This document shows positions 1 to 8,224 of a stretch of DNA of 22,198 nucleotides, piece after piece. The position numbers and the translations under genes are program-made. Each line of letters opens with the position of its first letter. Within the stretch, counting starts at the first letter, position 1. The notes below the pieces were generated by a model. The model had not been told where the DNA came from. It did not search any database and worked only from the letters and a program-made list of their open reading frames with translations. The DNA lies in assembly GCA_018883705.1 (NCBI GenBank), contig JAHLFQ010000016.1:1-22198 (forward strand), given 5' to 3'. The DNA comes from Candidatus Cellulosilyticum pullistercoris. GTDB taxonomy: Bacteria; Bacillota; Clostridia; Lachnospirales; Cellulosilyticaceae.

Positions 1-1
1 A

Positions 2-1048
2 TACTTTAGTGAGTTTCAAATCTCTATTAATCAATTATTGCTACGTAAACAATTAGAAAAAGGTGAGTTTATAGGGGCCTTAAGACAAGTAGATGAAATG
101 GATTTATCTGCGGAAAATTTGACAGAACGTCTTAATAAGATAAAACACGAAGTGAGTAGAAGTATTGTATCTGAAGATACCTATGCACGCTATAAGCGTC
201 TCATTGAAGATATCAACTTAAGACTGACAAGGGAAAATGAAGAGTTTGAAGAACTTCAAGAGTTTGTAAGACTAACCAAAGATAGCTTAAAATATCAGCT
301 GGATAATGAAAAAGATAAAAAAGCCTATGAGCTAATCTTAAAGATCGATAATCGGTTAGAAGAGGTGCATCATGAGCATAGTAAACTTTTACAAGAAAGT
401 ATTGTTTTAAGAACACATGTACTAGAGGCTGCTCAGCAGGCACTTTATTATATTGGAATAGATAGCTTTAATTTTCAACAGGAGGTTGTAGATACACTTA
501 CAGGGCAACCCTTGCCACTTTATACAAGTAAAACCTTTATGGAACCTTTCTTAGGCGTAGAGCGTGTCAAAGTTTGGAATCCGCTTACGGTATTCCAAAA
601 ACAACGACTTGAAAGGCCGGATGCTGAAGAAAAAGGAAGAGCCTTTGTAGAAGGTGCGACTAAAGAGGAATTAAGTAAAGGCAGATCTAGGTTTAGTCAG
701 TATTTTAAAGAAACAATAAATGGAATTTTACCTCTATTTGAAACAAAAAGCATCCAAACATTAGAGGAAATCTGTACTTATTTACAAGCTACGACGCCTC
801 ACCTATTAGAAGAGAGATTATTTTATGATATGTGGATGATATTGCATCAAAAATCACCTGTTGATTTGACTGTATTAGAGGAAGATAGCGTATTGTATGG
901 TATAAAGGAAGCATTAGGTGGTATTACCAATCAAATTAAAGTAGTGGAATATGAAGGAATGGTTCAAAAGGTTCCACGATTTGAAATTAAAAATATGTTA
1001 GTTGATTTAACGATTTTGCAAAAAGAAGGTGAAACAAATGAATTATAA
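2..1048 (+). CDS. jetA: Wadjet JetA-like subunit (kleisin/MukF-like), 5' end outside window
   Basis: The reading frame is open from base 2 to the stop at 1048 with no upstream stop, so this is the C-terminal part (at least 348 residues) of a larger protein. A TTG at base 38 could be mistaken for a start, but it is internal. The visible part is mostly helical and charged, with a Glu/Lys-rich helical middle. It has no transmembrane segment or catalytic motif. By family knowledge, JetA is the kleisin-like bridge joining the SMC heads in Wadjet plasmid-defence complexes. The assignment rests mainly on position: it is the first of three tightly linked genes ending in a large SMC-type ATPase, with a downstream partner of about 240 residues. 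Its stop overlaps the start of the next gene, suggesting translational coupling. An Mks/Muk-type condensin kleisin is the alternative. The Wadjet type (perhaps III) is an inference. Confidence 0.62.
   Translation, partial: YFSEFQISINQLLLRKQLEKGEFIGALRQVDEMDLSAENLTERLNKIKHEVSRSIVSEDTYARYKRLIEDINLRLTRENEEFEELQEFVRLTKDSLKYQLDNEKDKKAYELILKIDNRLEEVHHEHSKLLQESIVLRTHVLEAAQQALYYIGIDSFNFQQEVVDTLTGQPLPLYTSKTFMEPFLGVERVKVWNPLTVFQKQRLERPDAEEKGRAFVEGATKEELSKGRSRFSQYFKETINGILPLFETKSIQTLEEICTYLQATTPHLLEERLFYDMWMILHQKSPVDLTVLEEDSVLYGIKEALGGITNQIKVVEYEGMVQKVPRFEIKNMLVDLTILQKEGETNEL
1026..1031 (+). promoter_or_regulatory. RBS fixing the jetB start
   Basis: AAGGTG lies six bases before ATG 1038. It overlaps the alternative GTG codon at 1029, which has no site of its own at proper spacing. 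The site sits inside the end of the JetA-like gene. Confidence 0.6.
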
Positions 1049-1754
1049 AAATGAAGTTGTAGTCGAGGCTTATAAACTATATAGCAAGCTTGCTAGCCTT
1101 GGTAATTGCCCACTAGGAGAAATGAGAAGTTACACAAGAGATGAACAGATAGAAGAGCTTGTTAATCAGTTTGCAATGCACGACCACGCAACAATTATTG
1201 TTGTAGGAGAGCAGATTTACCTTGTGCCTATTGCTAGTAGTTCTCCTTTTCATATGAGTAATGAAACCATTAAAAAGCTTTATTTACCTAATAATGCAAC
1301 TAATTTAGATATTTATTTAATGTATGTTACCACACTCATTTTATTAGGAGAATTTTACAATAGTTATCAATCTAAGGAGCCAACAAGAGCGTTCATTAAT
1401 ATGGAAGAGTGGCTAGAGGCGGTCAATACAAGAATGGACAGCTTAGGAGCAATAGATAAGGAAAAGCTTCAGAAAATAGAAGAAGAACAAGAATATAATT
1501 GGCAACGCATTTTAGAAAAGTGGATGGCTTTAGACGATGTTAAAGAAAAAGCAAAGAAGTTAGCAGGAGTAACGACTAGTCGTGTAAGCTTTTTAAATAT
1601 GACGAAGCACTTTTTAGAAAAGCAAGATATGATTAGAGATATTGGAAATAGTGAAATAGAAATTACAGAAAAAACAAAAGTAATTATTCAGCGTTATTAT
1701 ATGGATTATGAACATAATCGTGGATTATTAGATTTTATTTATCAATTTAGCTAG
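1038..1754 (+). CDS. jetB: Wadjet JetB-like subunit (MukE/MksE-like, winged-helix type)
   Basis: This encodes 238 residues. I chose the ATG at 1038 over the in-frame GTG at 1029 because AAGGTG (1026-1031) lies six bases upstream of the ATG and overlaps the GTG. The gene overlaps the end of the JetA-like gene by 11 bases and is followed 19 bases later by the SMC-like gene, so the three are probably made as one transcript. The protein is soluble and mixed helical, has no catalytic signature, and ends in a Tyr-rich helical segment. By family knowledge, the middle gene of Wadjet and MukBEF-type operons encodes a small winged-helix protein that dimerises on the kleisin. I assign it by size and gene order, not by a recognised motif. 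A DUF6063-type JetB is my best guess for the family. Confidence 0.6.
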   Translation: MNYKNEVVVEAYKLYSKLASLGNCPLGEMRSYTRDEQIEELVNQFAMHDHATIIVVGEQIYLVPIASSSPFHMSNETIKKLYLPNNATNLDIYLMYVTTLILLGEFYNSYQSKEPTRAFINMEEWLEAVNTRMDSLGAIDKEKLQKIEEEQEYNWQRILEKWMALDDVKEKAKKLAGVTTSRVSFLNMTKHFLEKQDMIRDIGNSEIEITEKTKVIIQRYYMDYEHNRGLLDFIYQFS

Positions 1755-1773
1755 AAATGAGGAACGAAAACAA

Positions 1774-4700
1774 ATGGCATCAATATCTAAAATAAGATAT
1801 ACTAATGTAATTTATGAAAATGGCAATAAACGCTATAATGATGAGCTATTTACCTGCGCTGGCCATAATACGGCTATTTTACTTGAAAATGGTGGGGGAA
1901 AGACTGTTTTTATTCAAGCCGCTTTACAGGCAGTTCTACCTCATACGGATTTAGGTGAGCGTAAAGCAAAAGAGACTTTTGTGTTAGAAGGAGAAGCGGC
2001 GCATATCGCTATTGAGTGGATTCTTAGTGATAAGCCAAGACGCTATGGCCTTACAGCAGTGACACTTTATCTTCAAAATAATGAACTTAAGTCGTATAAA
2101 TATGCTTATGAATATGGTGTAGAGGATAAAAATAATATTGAAAGTCTTCCTTTTATAAAAGAAGAAACTGATGATAGAGTAAGAGCTGCAACAAGGGCTG
2201 AAATGAACGAATACTATCAAAGAATGAGCAAAGAACAAATGGCAGCTCGTTCCTTTATGACGACTAAGGAGTTTCATCAATATATAGAAGCTCACTTTAA
2301 AATCATTCCCGAGGAATGGCGTAGTATTACAGTAATTAATGGAGGGGAGGGCTCAGTAGAAGCTTTCTTTGATGGATGCAAAACAACCACTGATTTAGTA
2401 GAAAAATTACTTTTACCAACTGTAGAGCAAGGATTAGTCGGTAAAGGAAGTGATGAATTTGCAGGCACTTTCGAAAGTCAAAGAGAGCACTTTAATAAGC
2501 ATAAACAATTAGAACGTAGTATCAATGAAAGTGAAAAAATCAAAACAGAGATAGAGGCTTATGTAGCAAGTTATAGTGCCTATCATCAAAAAATTAAAGA
2601 TTATCAAGCTAAGAAGGAAGAAGCAAAAGCTTTTTGGAACTTAATCGAAACCAAAGAACAAAGTACAAGAAGTGCTTTATCAAAGTTCGATGAAGAAAGA
2701 AAAGTCGTTGAGTCAGAGAAAAAGTATTTAGAAAAAAAGGCAAGTCTGATTGAAGTGTCAAAAGCTAATAGAGCGCTAGAAGAAGCTAAAAAAAGCTATG
2801 AAAAAGAAGAAAAACTTTATAAAGAGGCTCAAGATAAACAAGAGGAAAAAGAAAAAAGACGTCATGTGCTAAAACTTGCTAGATTTCAAAATAATATGAA
2901 AGAAGCACAGTCAAAGATTAAACTTCATGAAGAACAACTGGCACACTTAAATGAAGATACAGAAGTAGAGACATTAAAAGAAGCATTAGAGGAAAATAGT
3001 GGTCAACTTAAAGGATGCTTTGAAGAACAGCTAGAGAGCATAAAAATAGAAATGAAACATGTTGACAGAGAAAAAGAACGTTATATAGAGGCGCAATCTA
3101 TAGAGCAAGTAAAACAACAACAGCTTATACAAAAGGTTCAAAAACTTAGAGATGATGCGAGTAGAATTGTAGGAAAAGTTGAACATCAAAAAAATCAAAT
3201 GAATCATATTAAGATGGCCATTGTAGCTCAAGGTGGACATGAAGATATAGAGGGGCAAGATAAGCAGTGGGGCGCTCGTCTGAGCGAAATTGAAACGCAT
3301 AAAGTAACTTTAGAACAAAATTTAAGAACTTTAGAAGAAACTAAAATTAAGCTAAGTCAAGACGTAGAAAAGAATCTGGAACAACGCACCAAAGTCTTAG
3401 GTGAAGCAAGTCGTATCAGTACAAGACTTAGTCAGCTAGAAGAGGCGCAAGAAGATGTTCTTGAAGCCATTAAAAGGGTTCTTCCTGCATTTTATAACTT
3501 ATCTTCTATCTATTTAAAACCTCAGCAAGTTATAACAGCTCTAGAAGAACAAGTAGAAAAAGTGATCAGAGAGAAAGAAGAAGCGCTTCTATTAGAAAGA
3601 CGTCATGCACATTTTATGGAAAACTATGAAAGTCATGATTTCTTTACGGCAGAACCTCTGCTAGAAGGTTGGGTAGATAAGTGGCAGAACCAATTTGATT
3701 TTTTACAAACAGGAACAGCTTTTATCGAGAGCCTAGAAGATAAAGAACTTCAGCAAAAAATATATCTAAAGCCTAAGTGGGCACAGTTTGTTGTTGTTGC
3801 AGATGGTAGTGAAGAGGAGCTTATGCAATTACTAAAAGCACAACAAAGTAGAATGAGTTATCCAGTAAATGTGATAGGGCTATCTAGAGCGAAGGCAATG
3901 ATACAAGAAGAAGAGCAAGAAGGAAGTTTTATTTATCCAAGTAGTTGGTCGGAAAATATGCAAACGGTTCTTTTTGATCATTATAAAAAAGAAGTAGGTA
4001 AAGCCTTAGAAGAAGCAATCACTTTCCGTAAACAAAAAGAGAAGCAATTACGAGAAATAGAGCAGATTTTAGAAAAAGTAAGTCAATTTCTTGTGAATTA
4101 TCCCCATGAAAAGTATGCAACTCTAAGAGAAGAGAGTGCTCATTTAAAGAGACAGGAAGCAGAACTTATAAGAAGTATCGAAGAAGACAAGCATAAACTG
4201 ATTCAATTAGAAAAAGAAAGTCATCTAGTTAGTGAAATTTTAAGAAGGGAAGGAGAAGAAAAAAGTAGATTACAAAGCTATTTAGAAAAAACAACCGAGT
4301 ATTTAAATCTTAGGCTAGAAGTCGAAAAAGATGAGCAGCGTATACAGGGATTACACAGTGATATGAAGGAAGAAGAACTAGGATTAGAAAAAGTAGAGCG
4401 TGAACTAGGAAATATTTTCGAGGCCTTAGAAGAAGCTAAAGAGCAGCTCTCTCTATTAAGAAGTAGTGAAAATCGTATCAAAGATGACCCATTGTATAAG
4501 GAAGTAAAGGATGAAAAAGCTATTTACTCTAATATGGATCTTGTTTATTTGAGAAATAAACAAGAACAGATTAAAGAAAGTTTAAGTAATAAGCAAAGAG
4601 GACGTAAAGAAATTGAAGACCTCTTAAAGCAAAGTCAGTCGGTTTATGAAGAAAATGAAAAAAGTTTTCGTCAAGAGCAGGCAGAAAAAGAAGAGCCGAT

Positions 4701-6198
4701 AGACTTTATTCCAGCTTTTAGAGAAGAGCATACACTAGAAATTGATCGACTTACAGAAGAACTGAAAGAATTGAAAAAGGCTTTAGAACTAGCAGAACAA
4801 AAGGTTAAAGCGATTAAAACAGATTTTGATAAAAAAGAGCAAGATTATCAAAGTAAGAAGCAGCTGTTTGAAGCCAAATACGAAAAGATTGAACAGTTTT
4901 TAGAAGATGATATGAAAGCTGCAGAACATCTAAAAGCTGCACAAATCACACTAAGTGAAAAAGAAAGGTATCTTTCTAAACAAACAGCTAGTTTAGAAAA
5001 GGAACTTAAATTTATCCTAGAGCATAAACAACAAATGGATAAAAAGGATGAACTTCATGGCTATTGTGCACCAGAGGTAAAAGCAGCTGTATTAGATGCA
5101 ACCATAGAACAAGCATTTATGTATGAAATTAAAGTTAGAATGATAGTTGGAAACTTATTAGAAAGTTTAGCACAACTTAAAGAGAGCGTAGAAGAAAGTA
5201 AAAGAGCAGTTGAGGATAAGAAATTAGACTTTAAGCTATTTTGTCAAAGAGAAATTAGAGATAGCAAACTAAGAAATATGGCAGTTCAAGGTATTATGCA
5301 AAAGCAAGAGTATAACGAGCTTGTCATATGGAAAGAAAATATTGTAGAGCGTATTAATCATACATTAACTATTTTAGAAAGAGATCTGTTAGATCAAGAC
5401 CAACAAATCTCCCAATTTATTATTCACCTCTATACGTATTTAAAAACAGTAGCCACAGAACTTGCAGAAATTCCTCGAAAGACCAGGGTTAATACTGAGG
5501 AAGGTTGGAAAATGATATACGAATTTGTGATTCCAAGCTGGCAAGAAGACAGTGGAAAAGAAAAGATACGAGGTCATATTTATGGGTTACTGGATGATAT
5601 AGAAGGAGAGAGTTTCCGAGATGATACAGGTAAAGAAGACCTTCAAAAAATTAAAAAATATATTAAGGAACAATTTAAACTAAAAACACTTTTAAAGATT
5701 GTAATGGGGAATGATGCCATTAGAGTAAGATGTAGAAAGGTAAGTAATATCAACGATATTAGTAGTCAAAAATTCTCTTGGGAAACTTCTAATAAATGGT
5801 CGGGAGGAGAAAAGTGGAGTAAAAATATGGCGCTTTATCTAGGAATATTAAACTATCTAGCAGAAAAGAAGCAAAATATTCAAAGTGAAGAAGAAAGAGT
5901 AAGCCGTGTTGTTATTTTAGATAACCCATTTGGTAAAGCATCAAGTGGACATGTTCTAGAACCAGTTTTCTTTATCGCAAAACAATTAGGTTTCCAGATT
6001 ATTGCTCTTACAGCACATTCAGAAGGGGACTTTATTAGAAGATACTTCCCAATTGTATATAGTTGTAAGTTAAGAAGTACGTTAGATCAAAGAACAGCCA
6101 TCTTCTCCAAAGAACAAGAAATTAGAAAGGCTTACTTCATGGATAATGATCCGATTGCGCTTAGTATATTAGGGAGTAATCAAATCGGCTTGTTTTAA
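1774..6198 (+). CDS. jetC: Wadjet JetC-like SMC ATPase, 1474 aa
   Basis: This is a very large SMC-like ATPase split by long coiled coils. The N-terminal head has a Walker A loop (NGGGKT, residues 39-44). Long Glu/Lys/Gln-rich coiled coils run roughly 250-605 and 745-1230. The intervening segment near 610-745 is less coiled and richer in aromatic residues, fitting a hinge. The C-terminal head has an ABC signature (SGGEK, 1343-1347), a Walker B strand ending at D1383 and a switch histidine (H1415). Residue 1384, normally the catalytic Glu after Walker B, is Asn here. The family extrudes DNA loops; in Wadjet it recognises circular plasmids before the JetD nuclease cuts them. A TGAGGA site precedes the ATG by about ten bases. 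No jetD follows: the next gene is a tRNA enzyme with its own promoter. SMC-type identity is certain, while the Wadjet label depends on the neighbours. Confidence 0.8.
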   Translation: MASISKIRYTNVIYENGNKRYNDELFTCAGHNTAILLENGGGKTVFIQAALQAVLPHTDLGERKAKETFVLEGEAAHIAIEWILSDKPRRYGLTAVTLYLQNNELKSYKYAYEYGVEDKNNIESLPFIKEETDDRVRAATRAEMNEYYQRMSKEQMAARSFMTTKEFHQYIEAHFKIIPEEWRSITVINGGEGSVEAFFDGCKTTTDLVEKLLLPTVEQGLVGKGSDEFAGTFESQREHFNKHKQLERSINESEKIKTEIEAYVASYSAYHQKIKDYQAKKEEAKAFWNLIETKEQSTRSALSKFDEERKVVESEKKYLEKKASLIEVSKANRALEEAKKSYEKEEKLYKEAQDKQEEKEKRRHVLKLARFQNNMKEAQSKIKLHEEQLAHLNEDTEVETLKEALEENSGQLKGCFEEQLESIKIEMKHVDREKERYIEAQSIEQVKQQQLIQKVQKLRDDASRIVGKVEHQKNQMNHIKMAIVAQGGHEDIEGQDKQWGARLSEIETHKVTLEQNLRTLEETKIKLSQDVEKNLEQRTKVLGEASRISTRLSQLEEAQEDVLEAIKRVLPAFYNLSSIYLKPQQVITALEEQVEKVIREKEEALLLERRHAHFMENYESHDFFTAEPLLEGWVDKWQNQFDFLQTGTAFIESLEDKELQQKIYLKPKWAQFVVVADGSEEELMQLLKAQQSRMSYPVNVIGLSRAKAMIQEEEQEGSFIYPSSWSENMQTVLFDHYKKEVGKALEEAITFRKQKEKQLREIEQILEKVSQFLVNYPHEKYATLREESAHLKRQEAELIRSIEEDKHKLIQLEKESHLVSEILRREGEEKSRLQSYLEKTTEYLNLRLEVEKDEQRIQGLHSDMKEEELGLEKVERELGNIFEALEEAKEQLSLLRSSENRIKDDPLYKEVKDEKAIYSNMDLVYLRNKQEQIKESLSNKQRGRKEIEDLLKQSQSVYEENEKSFRQEQAEKEEPIDFIPAFREEHTLEIDRLTEELKELKKALELAEQKVKAIKTDFDKKEQDYQSKKQLFEAKYEKIEQFLEDDMKAAEHLKAAQITLSEKERYLSKQTASLEKELKFILEHKQQMDKKDELHGYCAPEVKAAVLDATIEQAFMYEIKVRMIVGNLLESLAQLKESVEESKRAVEDKKLDFKLFCQREIRDSKLRNMAVQGIMQKQEYNELVIWKENIVERINHTLTILERDLLDQDQQISQFIIHLYTYLKTVATELAEIPRKTRVNTEEGWKMIYEFVIPSWQEDSGKEKIRGHIYGLLDDIEGESFRDDTGKEDLQKIKKYIKEQFKLKTLLKIVMGNDAIRVRCRKVSNINDISSQKFSWETSNKWSGGEKWSKNMALYLGILNYLAEKKQNIQSEEERVSRVVILDNPFGKASSGHVLEPVFFIAKQLGFQIIALTAHSEGDFIRRYFPIVYSCKLRSTLDQRTAIFSKEQEIRKAYFMDNDPIALSILGSNQIGLF

Positions 6199-6230
6199 AT
6201 GAATGAGTAGAGTCCTGTAAATTTTTGTTG

Positions 6231-6236
6231 TATAAT
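6231..6236 (+). promoter_or_regulatory. Candidate -10 box of the dus promoter
   Basis: This is a consensus TATAAT in the 93-base gap between the JetC-like gene and dus. The hexamer 17 bases upstream (6208-6213) is a poor -35, so the promoter is either weak or activator-dependent. The box forms the left arm of an inverted repeat whose right arm (6279-6288) begins at the last bases of the dus ribosome binding site. Confidence 0.4.
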
Positions 6237-6291
6237 AGCTTAAGAAAATAAATAGAAATGAATCAACTAGATTAAAGGAGCTATTATAGAT

Positions 6292-7263
6292 ATGAAATTT
6301 TATTTCGCACCGATGGAGGGCATAACAGGGTACATTTATAGAAATGCTCATGCGGCTTTCTTTGGCGATGTGGATAAATACTTTACACCATTTATTGCTG
6401 CCAATCAATTTGGAAAGTTATCAACTAGGGAGTTACACGATATTTTACCTGAGCATAATGAAGGAATAGTTGTTGTTCCACAAATATTAACCAATAATGC
6501 AGAAGATTTTATCCGTACGTCTAAGACATTAAAAGCATTTGGATATAATGAAGTGAACCTTAATTTAGGGTGTCCTTCGGGAACCGTCGTTTCAAAAAAT
6601 AAGGGATCTGGTTTCCTGTCACAAAGAGAGGCACTGGATCAATTTTTGGAAGCTGTTTTTTCTGAAGCGGTTACAAAAATTTCAGTCAAAACAAGAATAG
6701 GAAAAGATGCCCCAGAAGAATTCTATGAACTTATTAAAATATTTAACAAATATCCAATGGAAGAGTTAATGATTCACCCCAGAATTCAAAAGGATTATTA
6801 TAAAAATAAGCCTAATATGGATGTTTTTAAGGATGCTATCGCATTAAGTAAAAATCCTGTATGCTATAATGGTGATATCTTTACAGCTAAAGATTATGAG
6901 AGATTTTCAGAGGGGTTCCAGGATGTAAATACGGTAATGCTTGGTAGGGGATTAATCGCAAATCCTGGCTTAGTTGGCGATATTAAACGCCATTGTAAAC
7001 TTGATAAGCAGTTACTTAGAGCATTCCATGATAGGCTTTATGAGGGATATCAAGACATCCTATCTGGCGAACGTAATGTACTATTTAAAATGAAAGAAGC
7101 ATGGTTTTATATGATTTATATGTTTGAGGATTATGAAAAGCATGCTAAAAAAATTAGGAAATCTCAAAGATTATCTGATTATGAAAAAGCCGTTGCAAGC
7201 CTATTTGAAGAGCGAGAACTTTTAGAAGGAGCAGGCTTATTTAGTTCAGTAAAAAAGTCTTAA
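6292..7263 (+). CDS. dus: tRNA-dihydrouridine synthase family protein
   Basis: This FMN-dependent enzyme reduces uridine to dihydrouridine in tRNA D-loops, using NAD(P)H. It has 323 residues, the normal size for bacterial Dus. The N-terminal strand reads FAPMEGIT, the usual start of the TIM barrel (APMxGxT). The core motif is NLNLGCPSG, with C94 as the expected catalytic proton donor. Further barrel motifs are VKTRIG (the canonical VK(T/I)R strand), IHPR and YNGDI, and LGRGLIANP forms the late phosphate/FMN loop. The C-terminal 80 residues are helical, as in the tRNA-binding domain. AAAGGAG at 6274-6280 lies 11 bases before the ATG. The radical SAM gene follows 31 bases after the stop and is probably co-transcribed. 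I cannot tell which of the DusA/B/C-type target positions it modifies. Confidence 0.92.
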   Translation: MKFYFAPMEGITGYIYRNAHAAFFGDVDKYFTPFIAANQFGKLSTRELHDILPEHNEGIVVVPQILTNNAEDFIRTSKTLKAFGYNEVNLNLGCPSGTVVSKNKGSGFLSQREALDQFLEAVFSEAVTKISVKTRIGKDAPEEFYELIKIFNKYPMEELMIHPRIQKDYYKNKPNMDVFKDAIALSKNPVCYNGDIFTAKDYERFSEGFQDVNTVMLGRGLIANPGLVGDIKRHCKLDKQLLRAFHDRLYEGYQDILSGERNVLFKMKEAWFYMIYMFEDYEKHAKKIRKSQRLSDYEKAVASLFEERELLEGAGLFSSVKKS

Positions 7264-7285
7264 ATATAATAAAATGATAAGGCTA

Positions 7286-7289
7286 GGAG
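7286..7289 (+). promoter_or_regulatory. RBS fixing the radical SAM gene start
   Basis: GGAG lies five bases upstream of ATG 7295. The earlier in-frame ATG at 7274 has only A/T-rich sequence in front of it, so the later codon is preferred. Confidence 0.65.
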
Positions 7290-7294
7290 AAGAA

Positions 7295-8182
7295 ATGAGA
7301 TCTTTTAAAAAGGTATATATTGAAATTACAAATATTTGTAATCTAAACTGTGACTTTTGTCCCAAAACAACAAGAAAGCCAGAGATTACAACAAAAGAAA
7401 AATTTTTGCATATTATAAAGTCAGTTAAGCCTTATACGGATTATATCTATTTACATTTACTTGGAGAGCCTACTATGCACCCTGAGCTAAAAGATTACTT
7501 ACAAATAAGTGCAGAACACGGTCTTAAGGTAAATTTAACAACAAATGGAACGCTCATTCACAAAGTAAAAGATATCTTAATAGAGGCACCGGCATTAAGG
7601 CAGGTGAATATTTCCCTCCATAGTTTTGAAGGGAATGAGTTAGAAATAAGTATGGAGGCTTACCTAGAGGGAATTATAAACTTTATTAACGAGGCTATAA
7701 GTAAAAGTAAAGTGATTTGTAGCTTACGTCTATGGAATATGGATAGTGAAACGTTAAAAGGTAAAAATGAACGCAATCAAGAGATTATTAGTATGTTAGA
7801 AGAAAAATTAGAGATAGATTTTAATATAGCCGAAGCGCTTAGAGGAAAAAGTGGTATTAAGCTAAAGCAAGGAGTCTATCTTAATATGGCTGAAAAATTT
7901 GAGTGGCCAGATAAAGAAAGAGTAAGTAGCAATGGAGAAACATTTTGCTACGGACTAAGGGATCAGGTCGGGATTTTAGTAGATGGAACAGTTGTACCTT
8001 GCTGTTTAGATAGTGAAGGGCATATTGCACTAGGTAATATTTTTGAAGTACCCTTTAAAGAGATTATTACTTCAGAAAGAAGTCAAAAAATCTATAATGG
8101 TTTTTCTAATAGACAAGCTGTTGAAAAACTATGTCAATCTTGCAGTTATGCAAAAAGATATAATAAAATAAATAAAAAATAA
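7295..8182 (+). CDS. Radical SAM protein with SPASM-type C-terminal cysteines
   Basis: This encodes 295 residues from ATG 7295. The N-terminus holds the radical SAM cluster motif CxxxCxxC (C15, C19, C22) inside ITNICNLNCDFC, followed by a GEPT glycine-rich SAM motif (57-60). The C-terminal part carries C218, the pair C236/C237 after VDGTVVP, and C280xxC283. This layout is typical of SPASM or half-SPASM domains that bind one or two auxiliary iron-sulfur clusters. Family members mature peptides, activate enzymes or build cofactors, and no precursor peptide gene is visible next to it, so the substrate is unknown. It sits 31 bases after dus and ends in a strong terminator, so dus and this gene likely form a two-gene unit. 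It is soluble and presumably cytoplasmic and oxygen-sensitive. Confidence 0.85.
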   Translation: MRSFKKVYIEITNICNLNCDFCPKTTRKPEITTKEKFLHIIKSVKPYTDYIYLHLLGEPTMHPELKDYLQISAEHGLKVNLTTNGTLIHKVKDILIEAPALRQVNISLHSFEGNELEISMEAYLEGIINFINEAISKSKVICSLRLWNMDSETLKGKNERNQEIISMLEEKLEIDFNIAEALRGKSGIKLKQGVYLNMAEKFEWPDKERVSSNGETFCYGLRDQVGILVDGTVVPCCLDSEGHIALGNIFEVPFKEIITSERSQKIYNGFSNRQAVEKLCQSCSYAKRYNKINKK

Positions 8183-8184
8183 AT

Positions 8185-8219
8185 AAAAATCACCTTTTCT
8201 TTTGAAAAAGGTGATTTTT
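8185..8219. terminator. Bidirectional intrinsic terminator
   Basis: A perfect 14-bp stem pairs 8185-8198 with 8206-8219 around a 7-base loop. The outer stem is A-rich on one side and T-rich on the other, so it can end transcripts from both sides. It lies between the radical SAM gene (+) and the MATE gene (-), whose ends converge here. Confidence 0.9.
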
Positions 8220-8224
8220 ATTTA

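Noticed and set aside
38..40. TTG as the start of the JetA-like gene
   Set aside because: The frame stays open to the window edge and there is no Shine-Dalgarno site before it. The real start is upstream of the window.
213..443. Minus-strand open frame opposite the JetA-like gene
   Set aside because: It lies wholly inside a well-supported coding gene on the other strand, has no ribosome site and gives no recognisable protein. The same applies to the minus-strand frames at 1984-2295, 3031-3300 and 4278-4481.
6169..6408. Minus-strand frame across the jetC-dus gap
   Set aside because: It overlaps the dus promoter, ribosome site and first 39 codons and has no coding features of its own.
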